From Carallia brachiata (Eukaryota; Streptophyta; Magnoliopsida; Malpighiales; Rhizophoraceae): a DNA stretch of 64,000 bases. The translations under genes were made by a program, and so were the position numbers. Below are positions 1 to 12,589 of the stretch, piece by piece. The stretch covers positions 1,894,193 through 1,958,192 of the forward strand of contig JADCRB010000025.1 in the NCBI GenBank assembly GCA_021464245.1, written 5' to 3'. The notes beneath the pieces are model-generated. The model did no database searches and was not told the DNA's origin. It saw nothing but the letters and a program-made list of their open reading frames with translations. The stretch's first letter is position 1; each line of letters starts with the position of its first letter.

Positions 1-742
1 ACAAAAATAGGATTCCTCGTCATAATTTTGGAGACTATAGTCTGCTCGGGTCTCAATCCGTCTGCAATAACTCTAGCAGCAATATCCTATTATCCAAAAC
101 AGCCAAAGACTCAATAATCAAAATAACAAAACAACAAAAAATTCATAAAATAAAAAATTGCAAAACTACATTTATGGTGACATGAACCTTGTCAGTGGCA
201 ATCCCAGAAAGCAAAGCATTGGCATCAGTCAACAAAACAGCATCGACACGGCGAGCTGCCATCCGCCGGCAAGCCTCAGACACGGTGGTCCCCTCAGGGA
301 TGGTAAGGGCTTTCGACAACCTCAGCTTCTTAACTGTCCTCTCCCCGGACCTTCATAGGCAGTTCCAGCAACAACATTGAAGCATAATTACCATAATTAC
401 AAACACGCACTAGCACAGAAAAAGCCATTTAATCCCTAAAATGGAATTCCTAATAACAATTAATCCTGCGGCGAGCCAAAAGAAAGAAAAAGAGAGAAGA
501 ATTTCCAAACGCCAATGATTTAAAGACATAATTTCGATTAAAAATCTCCAAAAAAAAAAAAGTAATTGAAACATGAGGAAAACCTACGATTGAGAACGAG
601 GAGAGGAAGGCTTGGAGGAGCTTCCGTGGGCGACGCTACCATTCTCAGAGGCCGCGACGGAAGACGACGATTTCTTCGAACGTTTCTGACCCAAACCGCT
701 CCTTCTGGGACCGGAAGCCGGAGGAGCCACCTGGCTACTCAT
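1..742 (-). CDS. CBSCBPB: CBS-domain / PB1-domain protein, 5' part (CBSCBPB type)
   Basis: Three exons are visible on the minus strand: 588-742 (start codon 740-742), 188-350 and 1-86; the gene continues past the left edge. Splice phases agree (155 nt, 163 nt, 86+ nt). The first exon encodes a Ser/Pro/basic tail starting MSSQVAPPASGPRRSG. Exon 2 opens with VKKLRLSKALTIPEGT and carries the first CBS motif, ending in SGIATDK; exon 3 continues DIAARVIADGLRPEQT and MTRNPIF. This order matches plant proteins with four CBS domains followed by a C-terminal PB1 domain; the remaining CBS units and PB1 lie outside the window. CBS pairs usually bind adenosine-containing ligands and act as energy sensors, but the exact role of this family is poorly defined. 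The about 134 residues visible are intact. The 5' leader probably starts near 1000-1060. Confidence 0.85.
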
Positions 743-1392
743 CTTCTTTCTTCTCTTCCTCTGTCCAATCTCAAATCCAACAAATTAAATACTAATACGC
801 CCGGTTTTCTGATTAATTGATTGATTGATTGATTGATTTCAAAAGGAAATCCAAAGTAGCTTCAGGTTTTTAGCGAGGCGGAATCTAACGAAAAAAAAAA
901 CAGGAAAAAAGAAGAGGAAAAGAGGCTGGGAGAGAAGGAAATTAGGGCTTTGACCTCTCCCCGTTTTCTGTTTGCCTGTGGCTGGCTGACTGGCTGGCGG
1001 GCTGGTGGCTCAGGAAGGCGGAGAGCTCAGAATCATTTCCCACCTGAGGTCACAAATTCAAATTGAATAGATTTTCATTAAATATAAGGTTTGGATTGTA
1101 CCGACGACCCTTGAAACTTTTTTTAATCCCTATTTTTTTTTTTTTGTATAAACAGATAATACTACCAATGGATTTGCTAACAGTCAATAAAAAAAAAGAA
1201 TAAATTAATATTTATTTATTTTTTTAGTTTAATTGGCATGAGGGGAGAATTTAACTAATAGTGAACAATATTTATTTTTGATAATTAAATAATTTCCCCA
1301 CATTCTTTGCATTCTTTTTTATTTATTTATTTCTATTAATTTCTATTTGGAATGAATGTATAAATAAGTCATTAATTTATGTGTTTTTGTAA
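743..1392. promoter_or_regulatory. 5' leader and upstream region of the CBS-PB1 gene
   Basis: No coding gene is seen here. Read on the minus strand, 743-1060 is purine/pyrimidine-skewed and resembles a plant 5' untranslated leader; it contains a short TTGA repeat run near 814-838. From 1060 to 1392 the DNA is AT-rich with A and T runs. No clear TATA box was fixed with confidence. Confidence 0.35.
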
Positions 1393-1891
1393 GGGATAAT
1401 GATTTTTTTAGTCCTAAACCTTTAGGTTTTTTTACGTTTGAGTCCTAAACCTTTTTGACATTTCATTTGAGTCCTAAACTTTTTGATTTTCTACCAAATT
1501 AGTCCCTCTGTTTAACAAAAGTGATCAATCTATTAAAAAATAATTTTAACTTTAAAAAAATTATTTAAAAAAGATTAAATATATGAATTGAATGTCTTTT
1601 TTATAAAAAAATATACATGTTGCCTATTTAATTCATATATTTGTTGATTAAAAAAATATTTAATATGCATATTTTGTTGATGAAAAAAATATTTAACTCA
1701 TGTATTTAAGCTTTTTTAAATGATTTTTATTAAATTAAACTCACTTATTAATAGATTGACTACTTTTCGTAATTTAAAGGACTGATATAGTAAAAAATGA
1801 AAAGATTTAGGACTCAAATAAAATGTTAAAAAGGTTTAGGACTCAAACGTAAAAAAATCTAAAGGTTTAGAACTTTAAAAATATTTATCCC
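1393..1891. mobile_element. Foldback / Mutator-like MITE with 10-bp target duplication
   Basis: The two ends are inverted copies of each other. The left end begins GGGATAATGATT at 1393 and the right end read backwards begins GGGATAAATATT at 1891. The arms align by eye over about 200 bp each with moderate mismatches, including repeated TTGAGTCCTAAA motifs, so most of the 499-bp element can fold on itself. The element is flanked on both sides by GTTTTTGTAA (1383-1392 and 1892-1901), a perfect 10-bp target site duplication. Long inverted ends with 8-11-bp duplications are typical of Mutator-like elements. No coding sequence is present, so it is non-autonomous. Confidence 0.8.
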
Positions 1892-1901
1892 GTTTTTGTA
1901 A

Positions 1902-2965
1902 TGACTTTTAAGTTATCCTATATAAGTTAATAACTTTTAAAAAGTTATCAAGTTAAGTTTTTTATAAACTGTCCCGTGCAGTTAATGACATGACACATTG
2001 GACCACGTCAGGTGCTCGCTCTCTCCCCACACATCTTTCTTAATCTCGCCTCTCCAAGAGAAAGAGTCTAGCTTGGCAATGAATGTTGCGCGCAATAATA
2101 TCAAATCAACGGTTGAATTAAGGACAACTATTTGAATTGACAAATTTGTCAAAGTTACTAAGCTTAATCACGAGATTATATAACTTAGCAAATTATTTAT
2201 AAATTTATTTTTTAAAAAAAAAAATTTTAAATCAAAACTAATTGAGTTATTTATAAATTATTTTTTTTTAGATTTCTTAGACCAAAACTAATTGGTTGGA
2301 ATGAAGGTGACAGTTGAGAAAGTCAATAGTTCGAACTACTAATCTCTCTTTTGCTTACATATTATCAATAACTTTTAATTTACAAGTTCATAATATTTAT
2401 AAATTTATTGCTTATCATTATATCAGTATGTAACATTATGTCACCAATCTATTTGTCACCTAACCAACAATAAAATTTTTTAACTTAAAACTTGTAATTC
2501 AAATTGAAAGTAACGAAAGTATGTAATTATGAAAATGTAGCAATTTTCAGACCACCAAACCAGTGGTGACTGTAGAAATTGCTGTAGATATGAGAAACAA
2601 AAAGCCTACACAAAGGTTGATCTATGTGTATTCTAGTGTGGACAAATTAGTATAAAATTTTGCAATTATTCTCTTAAAAAATTTCTTTGTACTCACTAAA
2701 AAATAATTTTTACCCCACTATTCTACTCTCCTTTAACTTGAAAACTAAAAATAAAGAATTCTCTTTGTTACATATAAGGATAATGCTTTTAATCACGAAT
2801 GAAAGTTCAAAGACATCAACTTTTTCTTTCCTGAACAAATTGTTCCTTCACGTTTTATTTAAGAAAACTAAAAATTTTGATTTATTTTTTAAAAATTTTA
2901 AAGTATCATTAAGTATATTTACATTAAGTATTATTTAAGGTTTAGTTTAGGTGATATATATATAT
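1902..2965. other. AT-rich intergenic DNA
   Basis: No gene is supported. The stretch is AT-rich, with homopolymer runs and short open frames that lack codon bias or recognisable domains. A (TA)n run near 2955-2968 precedes the LINE. Confidence 0.5.
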
Positions 2966-3138
2966 ATTGGGTCTCAAGTTAACCCATCGAATGTGACTAT
3001 CTGAATGAGACCTTTGAACCTGCGAGTGCAGGGCTTGGCCTTCGTTGGTGGAGGTTTTGACTCTCTTTAGTAGAGTTCTCTTTTCTTTCTCGCTCTTTCT
3101 CTCTCGCTATTCCTTATCGTTTCATTGTCTTTCTTAGA

Positions 3139-4527
3139 ATGGTAGAATCCTCATCGAAAAACGAGTGTAGCGAAAAGGATACTATTGTTGAAATTGAAGA
3201 AGGGGATATGAATGATACGCCTAAGCTTTCTCGTGGCTATGGCTTGATCGGTTGTTTTTGGACGGAGAGGTCATTCAATGCTAGGGATTTAGTCAGTACT
3301 ATGAAGCCCTTATGAAATCCAAAGAATGCTATGGAGGCTACCGAGCTTGGCAGAAACTTGTATTTTGTACTTCGTAAGTTTAAAGTATCGTCAGAATGTG
3401 ATTGATAATGCTTCTTGGATCTTTGATAAGCAAGTGTTGATTTTAAAGGAATTGGTGGAGGATAAGCGGCTGATACAGGTTCAGATGTTTGAGGTTCCTT
3501 TCTGGGTTAAAGCCTATGATTTGCCCATTAGTGCTATGGCAGGATCTATAACTGAAGCTTTTGTCAATAAGATTGGATCCTTCATAGAGGTAGATGATTC
3601 TTCAATTGGTCAGTGGGAACGTTTTCTCCGATTCCGTGTGCGATTTGATGTTTGTAATCATCTTACCTTTGGCTCTATAATTAAGCTGAAGAGTCGCTGA
3701 TCCTATTGGATAAATTTCAAATATGAAGAGCTCCCAAATTTCTGTCATATTTGTGGGTGTCTTGGACATTTGAGTAAGGATTGTGATAATAGTAAAGAGG
3801 AGGAGATCAATTCAGGAACACAAATCCAGCCAAGATTGGCATATGGTGAACAACTTTGAACCTCGCTGGGACAGAAGTTTGGTACTAGATTGGGTACGGA
3901 TGATAATCCACAGGAGCAAGGGGGAAGGGGTTGGAGTTTTGAGTGCAGTGGTGGTCAGCCTGAAATTTTTGATGTGTTGAACGGTGGTCTGAAGTATGTA
4001 CTGCCAGGTGTTGACCGGATGGAACGGGATGATGTCTCGTCGGAGGAATCAGTTGAGTGTCAAAATCTTGGTGCTGACTTAACGGAGAAGATTGGGGAAC
4101 GGGTTGCCAAATGCCACTTGGAAGAGTGATATTCAAGGGGCCACAATCTTGGGGATCAAATTGAATCCTTATTGGAATTATTGGGTGCGCAAAAAAACAA
4201 ACGCAAGAGAATCCAAGTAGGAATATAACGGCTGAGCTAGTAAATTTGTTATCAAAAGAATCTGCCAAGTTTAATTTGTGTATTCCTACAATCTCGAAGG
4301 TTGAACTAGTGCACCAAGGCATTAGTGGCACGCTTGGGATTAATGATACAAATGAGAATATTATGCGTGGGCCCAACATCCAAAAGGGTTGTGGTTATCT
4401 AAGTCAGCCAGATGAGCTGAATAAATCCAATTCAAGTGTCAGTAAAGACTCTGGGCAGCCTTCTTCATTCACTGGGAAAAAATTCCGCCGGGTTACCCGT
4501 TCAGCTGGGACTTTTGTACATAGTTAA
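3139..4527 (+). pseudogene. LINE ORF1 (DUF4283 + zinc knuckle), broken
   Basis: The probable start is the ATG at 3139 (MVESSSKNE). The frame meets a stop near 3313 and then shifts. The DUF4283 core is read from about 3326 to 3700 (FDKQVLILKELVED, FWVKAYDLP), followed after another stop by FCHICGCLGHLSKDC near 3740-3785, a CCHC knuckle. The rest to about 4527 is a low-similarity tail ending VTRSAGTFVHS. In plant LINEs this protein binds the element RNA. Confidence 0.75.
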
Positions 4528-4679
4528 TATGCAAAGTTGGCTGGGAAAAGAAAGTCAGTTCCAACAATCAATGAGACTAGGGAGCCAGTGGTGGAAATGA
4601 CCTCTAAAAAAACAAAAAAACTATCTGATAATTCTCTATTGGGGCTTTGTCATAATCTATGTAGCCCTATCGATCGCCA

Positions 4680-7600
4680 TAATTTGCCTTAGTTGGAATT
4701 GTCATGGGCTTAGAAACCCATGTGCAGTTAGCAGGTTAAAAAAGCTTCTTCAGCTTCAAGTTCCTATTATTGTCTTCTTGATAGAGACAAGATTGAAAAA
4801 CTCAAAGATGGAAAAAATTAAAGAGCAATTACCTTTTGCTAATGGCCTGTATGCTAATTGCGAGGGTGCTAGGAGGTATCAGAGTAGAGGACTTGCCTTA
4901 CTGTGGAAGGATGGTGTTTTAGTAAGCCTCCAATGTTTTTCTCTTCACCATATTGATGTATTGACTCAATGCAGACATGTAAGTAGAGAATGACAGGTTT
5001 CTATGGATGGCCAAAAGATGAAGAGAAAATTTTTTCATGGGACTTGCTTAGAAGACTACATCAGATCTCTAATAAACCATAGCTTTGCAATGGTGATTTA
5101 ATGAGATACTTTTTAACCATGAAAAAAGTGGGGGCAGAATAGGCCACAGTCTTTTATGAGGGACTTTAAAGATGCTATCGATGATTGCAATTTCCGAGAC
5201 TTGGGCTATTCAGGCAATGCTTACACAGGGACTAATGGGCGAAGCTTGGATGAAAATATTTGAGAGACAGGATCGTGCTCTTGCAAACCTAGGATTTATG
5301 AATCTCTTTCAGTCAATATCTATTAATATCTAGCAAGGCTTGGTTTGTATTATACTCCAATCCTCATAACTCTTGATCCAAGTATTGTTCCGTGCAAGAC
5401 AAACAAGAGAATATTTCGGTTTGAGAGCATGTGGCCATATGATCCAACATGTGAGGATGTGATTCAGCAATCTTGGGAGCTTACTAGACGGTCCTACTCG
5501 CTGAAACAATTTTGTGGGTTCTTTGACCAGTGTAACAATTTTGTGGTTTGAAAGTGACTCCTTTGGCCATGTCAATTCCACTATTAGATGCCTTCGACGA
5601 TAGCAAGCTGATCCAGAAAGTGGTTCTCTTACGACAGATTATATTAATGCTCTTGCAAAACTACAGAAAGAAATTGATGATCTGCTGGTAAAAAAAGAGT
5701 TGATGTGGGCTCAGAGATCAAGGGTGTTTTGGTTAAAGGAAGATGATAGGAACACATCTTTTTTTCATGCCAAAGCTTCCGAAAAGCAGAGGACAAATTT
5801 TATAAAAACTAATCAATATGATGAGGATCAGATTTATCATACGAATTCGGACATTGGTAAGGTGTTAACTGACCACTTTGCTAAATTATTTCAATCACTG
5901 GGAAGTTTAGATGCTAGCCATGTGTTGGACGCTGTAAGGCCTTCGGTGTCAAGGTAAGAGAATGAGTTGTTAAAGCCTTTCAAATAAGAGGAAATCTTTC
6001 TAGCTCTTTCTCATATACATCCCAACAAGACTTCTGGTCCTAATGGGATGTCGACTTTCTTTTACCAGTGGTTTGGGCACATAGCGGGAGATATTGTGGT
6101 TGACAAGGTCCTAGGCATTTTGAATAACTTGGATGAGCTGGCCTCTATTAGCCACACATACATTTGCCTTGTCCCAAAGGTCAGTTCTCCTAAATTATGT
6201 TCTGAGTTTCGACTAATTAGTCTGTGTAATGTGATATATAAAATAGTGTCAAAGTCTTTGGCAAATAGGTTAAAAGAGATTCTTCCTCATGTTATATCTC
6301 CCTCGCAATTTGCATTTGTCCCGGACAGACTTATTATTGACAATGCCTTAGTAACTTATGAGATATTTTATTGTGCAAAACACAAATATCAGGGGAATAG
6401 AGATCATATCGCGTTGAAACTATATGAGTAAGGCCTATGATCAGGTAGAGTGAGATTTTCTGTAGAAGATAATGCTTAAGCTGGGGTTTGCAGAAAGATG
6501 GGTTCAGATGATTTTCAGCTGTATTTCTTCTGTCTCATATTCTATTGTGGTTAATTCCAAGCCAAGACAAGTTTTCTCACCTACACGACGCTCGCAACAA
6601 AAAGATCCCATATCACCATACTTATTTTTATGTTGTGTGGATGGTCTATCTTCTTTGATGAATGGGGCTACACGACAGGTATTATCCATAGAGTAAAGGT
6701 ATGTCGAGGTGCTTATAAAGTATTTCATCTATTTTTTGCTAATGACAGCCTGATGTTTTTGCTACAGTCTTGGAAGCTAATTAGTTGAAGGAAATTCCCT
6801 CTATATATGAATGAACGTCTGGCCAATTAGTGAATCTTGGGAAAACTGAGTTATCATTTAGTTGCAATGTGCTGGAGCATTTGAAAAGTGCCATTCAGAT
6901 GTGTTTTGGTGTGGCAACAGTCAGGTCTCAACAAAAGTATTTAGGACTACCTATGAGTATCGATTATTCTAAGAAAAAGCATTTAGCCAGAATCTTGACA
7001 AACTATTGAAGATGGTTTCAAGGTAGGAAGAGAAGAATATGTGCCAGGCAGGAAAAAAAGTGCTCATCAAGTTTGTTCTGTAAGCCATTCCTACATACCT
7101 ATGAGTTGTTGCTTGTTCCCAAAGAATCTGTGTACTGACATTGCTCATTTAGTTTACAAGTTCTGGTGGAAAAGCTCTGACTCAGTTCGAAAGATTCACT
7201 GGCTTTCTTGGGAAAAAATGACAATTTCAATAATGGTGGGTGGTTTGGGGTTTAAAGATCTCAGGGATTTTAATCTAACTATGCTTGGTAAACTGACATA
7301 GTGCCTTATATCCAATAACATAGTGCCTTATATCCAATAAGGAGTCGCTACTGGCCAATATTATGCAAGTTAGGTACTGCAAAGGAAAATCCTTCCTTTA
7401 AGCTGAATTAGGATTATGCCCGAGTTACACATGACGAAGTATCCTTGAAGGCAAGTCTTTATTATTGAAGGGTCCATGATGGCTGTTGATAATGGAGAGT
7501 CCATTTGGATTTGGGATGATCCGTGGTTACTAGGCCAAAGCGGCTTCCGCGTGTTAGCATGAAGGGGACAAGGCTATCCACAGTTTGTGTCAGAATTAAT

Positions 7601-7995
7601 AGACTCGAATACTAAATAGTGGCAGATTGGTGATGCGAAAAGGATTTTTTTGCCTTCTAAAAGTGAATGAATTCTTGGCATTCCCATTAGTTTTTGAGCA
7701 CCTCATGATAAAGTAATCTGGCATTATAGTTGTATGAGTGATTACATGGTGAAGAGTGCCTATAGGTTGGCAAGAAGAAGTAGAGATTTTAACCAGCCGA
7801 GGCCTTCATTTAGAGATCAACCAAGTGGTTGTTGGAAGAAGTTGTGGTCCACAATGATCCCAGAAAAGGTTAAGCATTTTATTTGGAGATTACTTAAAAG
7901 ACTTATTCCGGTTAATGTCATTTTGATTGCAAAAATGATGGATATTGATCCAATGTGTTTATTCTATGGCAAAGAAATTCTTAGATCTTTCTAAA
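4680..7995 (+). pseudogene. LINE ORF2 (endonuclease-reverse transcriptase-zf-RVT), broken
   Basis: The endonuclease N-terminus is visible near 4690-4800 (LSWNCHGLRNP and VFLIETR). The reverse transcriptase spans about 6000-6760, with SPSQFAFVPDRLIIDNAL, KAYDQVE and FFANDSLMF; the last corresponds to the catalytic F/YADD box but has Asn where the first Asp is expected. A 22-bp direct duplication at 7296-7317 / 7318-7339 and many stops follow. zf-RVT sequence (KLWSTMIPEKVKHFIWRL) is read at about 7840-7900. No activity is possible from this copy. Confidence 0.8.
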
Positions 7996-8000
7996 CGGTA

Positions 8001-8518
8001 CCAAAAGATAAGTATATGGCCCCCTAACAATAAGCAGTCATCTTTCCAATGCTTTTACCGTATCACACTTGTGATCTATAGAGGCTGTGGTTAAACTTGA
8101 ACGTTAATTCAAAGATACAAGTGTACGTGATAAATTACTATCCAGTTGCATCATCCAATTCATTTTCGTTGCACATCTTCAGCTGAAAGGAGAGGCAGCT
8201 TCTAATCAACGCCCAAATGGTCCTGTTTAGTTTTGGTCTCCCAGTGCGCATTTTATTTAGTTCTTATCTTTCTGTGTCGACGTAGAGAGAGGATGCCAAC
8301 TATCACGAATGACAAGTTCTTTTGACACATTTTAATTCTTATAAATCAACAAGCTGTAACTCTAAAAATATTTACATGAAGCTCCAGGGAAAAAAACAAA
8401 AAAAATAGCAGCAGAAAGAAAGAAATATCATAGATAGGGGCAAAAGAAGAAAAGCAAACAAGGGAAGGGGATGAAGCTGTTGCCTTGGCATTCTGGGCAG
8501 TACAACTCTCCAGTGCAG
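8001..8518. other. Spacer and probable 3' UTR of XRCC4
   Basis: No coding gene is recognised. The part nearest 8519 is probably the 3' untranslated region of the minus-strand XRCC4 gene; the rest separates it from the LINE remnant. Confidence 0.4.
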
Positions 8519-11500
8519 CTAATTGCGTCGACCCCTCTTTCTGCCACGACTTTCACCTTTTGGGACACCTTTTGAAGGGCCTGCGATCGCCAGTTTCTGT
8601 GGAACTTCTTCCTCACCTTTCTCATCATCACTCTCCATTTTGTCTGTTGATTCTTCCTCTTCTTCTAACAGTTTTCCGTGAGTGTTCCTCTTTGACACCT
8701 GATCTCGAAGCTCTCTCAATTTTTGTTTCTTGGAATTAAGGACCACAAGAAACTGGAAGCAAATGCATCCCAAAGTCAGTCCCAACTCCTTACATATGAG
8801 AAGGGGCAAAACGCTCATTTCATCAATCTACCCTCCCCAGAAAAAACATACAAAGCCATAAATTGAAACCTTACACCTGAGGTATTGTTTTCTTCTGAAT
8901 CCCAAGCAAATGTCCCCAAATCATATTACAAAAGTCCAACATTACCTCAACAAAAAAAACAAAAAAAAAAGGACAGCATAATGGGTTTTAAACATCATGG
9001 CACAGCTGCAACTTGACATTTTCCTAAAATAAAATAATACCACCAGCAACAGTTTCAATATAAATGAATTATTGAAAGACAGGGCAAAAACACTATCATT
9101 CATAGATCTTCATTCCAAATGGTGAAGGTCCAAACTAGATGCAGGTTGGAAACAAATTTACCATACTACTGCCCTGATCTCATCAGAATTGAGAAGATAG
9201 CAGTAGCATACACTTAACAAAAAAGATACCAAATGGAACAAAGACTCAACATTTGAATATGCACTTACCTTTGCATATATTGCAGACTCAAACTCTATCT
9301 TCTCACTACAAAACTTCTCACTTTGTGCCAAACACTTCTCAGTTTCCTCTTTCATCCGACTGAATGCCTGAGTCTTGCTAACTACCTCTTCCTACACACA
9401 CGTAAGTAAATGTCATAAATGAAGGGGGAATAAGAGCGTTATATGCACACACATAGAAGACAAAACAAAAGCAAATATGTACATTTGCTAACAAAGTCAG
9501 CTCAAGTAGAATTAAGTGTCCAAATTCAATTTCATCAAGAAGACCATTACCACAGAGAGAGAGAGAGAGAGAGAGTCATTATGTGCATGAAGCAGAAAAT
9601 GAATGCATCTGAATAAGAAATTTGCCACATTAAAATTATCCTAAATAAACTGATCACTTTTATATTTACAAATTGGAATGAACTTCATTCACAACCTTCA
9701 GCAACTGTATATAATGATATATGAAACATAAACCTCATCTAGTAAGACACTTTATTACTAAAGCTTTAAAAAATGGGACTATTCTTGCATGAAAAAAAAT
9801 TGCTCTCAATGTGTCGAAGAAAATGGTTTATGTCGAGAAGTACTTATTACATGCAGTGGCAAGAAGAGAAATTAGTTGCAGTTGACATTTGTAGATAAAA
9901 TTTAGGCCTACCATTCACTTCTTTCAACATGTTTCAAATGAACCATTGGATTGAAAATTTAGGTCCCAGCAAACATCTTGAGTAGTTTAGATCTAACGTA
10001 AAACTCAATAAGAGGCATCACCGAATCCACATGGCTTGGTCTTGTAGTGGAATGTAAATGTTGTTTATTTTCTAATTTTTGACTTTTAGAAAGAGATTAG
10101 GCCTATCACAGACAAAAAAAGACAGTGATTTGAAATATGCAAAAACAGAAGAACCAATATTATTTACAAAATTGTGAAGGATCCAAACACCTAACGGTAA
10201 AGTGGCTTCGAAGTAAATCACGAAAATGACTAAATACATCACCAAAGAAATTAGACAACCTTACCAAATCCCTAAAACATTCATTTGGTTTCAAAAAGTG
10301 AATAAGATTTACAATATTACCAAAAATCACAGCACTGATAACATTGCATTCCCGTTAATCTGAAGAAGGAAAAGTAATTGAGTCTGAATCATAAGAGGGC
10401 CATAGGATTGTAACAAAAGAATGGAGAGCTGTATTCACGACTTATTTGTGAAATAGAAACGTAGAAGTTAATTTGAGTTACAACATTGGTTTTATATGGT
10501 GATTTTGCAAATGGATTCAGATGCTAATGCAAGAAGTTTTATTTAAAATCCAAGTAGCTCACTTTCCCCTAATATATTACCTGTAAGTATTCATGGCATA
10601 AACCAACAAACAGAAGCAATTCATTAATGAAGAAAAAACAATGTAAAGCGATTTGCATAAGCCGAAGGGACGATGCTAAAAAGAAAGGCTTACACTGAGC
10701 CTTATATTCGAATCCATAAGAAAGTCCAAGATCTCTGCTGTAGTCTTCTTACAATCAGGCGATGGCTGGCACTTCCATCGCCATTCTAGCTTAGTCCCTT
10801 CTTTCTCAAACGTCCACGAAATCTGGATTAAGAAAGAAAAAACATTTTATTTAAAAAAAAAATAAAACAAAGGAGAAAAAGATGATCTTTTCACGGCCAA
10901 CTGAAACAAAACATTTAAAAAACTTCACACGCACAAAATACACATTCTCAGTTGGATATTTACAAAGCCAGGCCATTGCGGAATGCCACAGAATAGAGCC
11001 CCAATTCATGATATTTATAAAGTACAAATAACAAGCCAATCAAGTCAAGAGGAAAGTCAAAATTCAAACCCAGCATTCTTTTTTTTTTTCTGGTTTTTTG
11101 GATTTTTTATTAAAGAGCAGCGGAATAAAAGAAAGAAAGGAGAAAGAAAAGGAACGAACCCGTTTATGAGCATGGTCAGCGGCATCATCGGTGAAGCGGT
11201 AGAGAGAAGCGGGGTGTTGGAAGGCCAAGTGTTTCTCTGCCAATTGAATGTATTCTGAAACGGGCTGGTCCCACTGCGCGGCTCTCTCTCTCACCTCTTC
11301 TTCCGTCGCTGCTCTCAAATTCGGTTGTTATAAATTCCCACAACCATTAAAAGAAAAAACCCAAAAAAAATTGAGATAAATAAAATTGAAATCTTAGTTT
11401 TTGCAAGGGGGGGCAGAGATAGAGAGGGAGTGAAGTTACGGTGGCAGAGCCAAGCGTGGAGGCCGTCGGTGATGGAGAGGTGGAAGAGGGAGTGGGTCCA

Positions 11501-11584
11501 CGCGCCTTTCACGAATATGGCTCCCGTTTCTTTGATTTCCAGCTTCAGGCATGTGTGCCTCGTCGTCGTCGTCTCTGTCTCCAT
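8519..11584 (-). CDS. XRCC4: DNA repair protein XRCC4
   Basis: Five exons on the minus strand: 11440-11584, 11160-11311 (the acceptor could also be 11308), 10694-10822, 9269-9391 and 8519-8752; the phases join to about 260 residues, close to the plant XRCC4 length. Conserved blocks are CLKLEIKETGAIFVKG, EEEVRERAAQWDQPVSEYI, ISWTFEKEGTKLEWRWK, KKTTAEILDFLMDSN, EKCLAQSEKF, and FLVVLNSKKQKLRELRDQ. The N-terminal half is the globular head, and exons 3-5 supply the long coiled-coil stalk that binds DNA ligase IV. The tail is acidic (EEEEESTD) and then basic (GRKRGRR), a likely nuclear localisation signal. XRCC4 is the core partner of ligase IV in non-homologous end joining in the nucleus. Intron 3 (9392-10693) is large and holds a GA microsatellite near 9556-9575. 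No lesion is seen. Confidence 0.93.
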
Positions 11585-12218
11585 CTTTTCTCTCTTTCCT
11601 CGGCCTCGCCCTCCTTTTATTTATTCATTTATTTATGTTGTTTTGTTTGGTTTTTACTTTCCTTTTGGTTTTCTTTTCTCTTCCTCTCAGAGAAGTTGCT
11701 TCGACAATTCAAGTAACTGTGACGGGGTAAAGTCAGTTCCCGCCTTCTCTTTCCGGCTGTCTCCGCTCCAGGCTTGTACGTGGAGAAATGGTTTTTTATT
11801 CTTACTTTCTTTTTTTTTCCTTTTTTAGGCCTTTCGAAAAAAAAATTAATGACCAAAAAGGCAAAAAGAGGATTATGACAAAAAAAAATGAAAACAATAA
11901 TTATTGTCATTATTATAATACCGATTATTATTATTATTATTATTTTCTTTCTTTAAACTTTAAAAAAAATGTAAAATAAATGGGGAGCTGCATTTGGGAA
12001 AAATTTTGTGCCATTAAATATTTTACAATTTTTTTAAACAATAAAAAAGATTTATTACAGATATGTCGGTCGTCAGATTTCTATATCGAGATCAAAATAA
12101 TACTCGTTTATAAGGTCTTATTTAACCACCCTAAAAAAAACAAACTCACTATCTGAGTATTAATACAGTCGAACGTCTCTTCGCCATTAAAAATCAAAGC
12201 AATTATCAAATTTGATAA
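11585..12218. promoter_or_regulatory. XRCC4 5' leader / promoter side
   Basis: The first 250 bp upstream of the XRCC4 start are rich in pyrimidine and purine runs and probably include the 5' leader. Open frames on both strands here are low-complexity shadows. Beyond 11900 the DNA is AT-rich, with a (TAT)n run near 11922-11945. No TATA box was assigned. Confidence 0.35.
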
Positions 12219-12413
12219 TATGACAAGCACCAAATGCCAGGTCAATTGAAGGTGCCAACTTGTCAGCCCACACATCCAGGTCATCAAATGCCACGTGGTA
12301 GAACGTAAAAGTTTTAATTTGAGTTAATAACTTACGAAAATTTTATAATTAGACCACTAACTTATTGAAATGATTAACATTGAATTAGCAACTTACCAAC
12401 AATTCATAATTTG
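12219..12413 (+). repeat. Left arm of long dispersed inverted repeat
   Basis: This arm (ATGACAAGCACCAAATGCC... CATCAAATGCCACGTGGTA... CAATTCATAATTTGG) is the reverse complement of 15094-15291 with modest divergence by eye over about 195 bp. It is either one end of a 3-kb element or one of two opposite copies of a MITE. Confidence 0.7.
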
Positions 12414-12589
12414 GTGCTTATCATAAATTTTCTAGTTTAGAATAATTGTCTTGGAGAGTGCTTTGATATGGAGAAGAGGTACACTTGAGATAGAATAAAT
12501 TGTAAATAATAATTTTAAAAGACTTTCTACTTTTTAAAAAAAGTTAATATTGTTACTAATATTTGATTAAACCCATGCATCGAATTTGT

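Larger units (their letters stand above)
2970..8000 (+). mobile_element. Decayed L1-type LINE (non-LTR retrotransposon)
   Basis: The plant L1 order is present in the plus orientation: a gag-like ORF1 with DUF4283 and a CCHC knuckle, then an ORF2 with apurinic endonuclease, reverse transcriptase and zf-RVT. Stops and frameshifts interrupt both frames many times, so the copy is dead. The 5' edge is approximate (a leader with a CT-rich stretch starts near 2970). At the 3' side homology stops inside the zf-RVT zinc-binding region near 7990, and no poly-A tail was recognised, so the 3' end seems lost. No target site duplication was found by eye. Confidence 0.85.

Noticed and set aside
11430..11910. 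Open frames on both strands upstream of XRCC4
   Set aside because: Low-complexity Phe/Ser/Lys-rich translations of pyrimidine-rich leader DNA; no domain.
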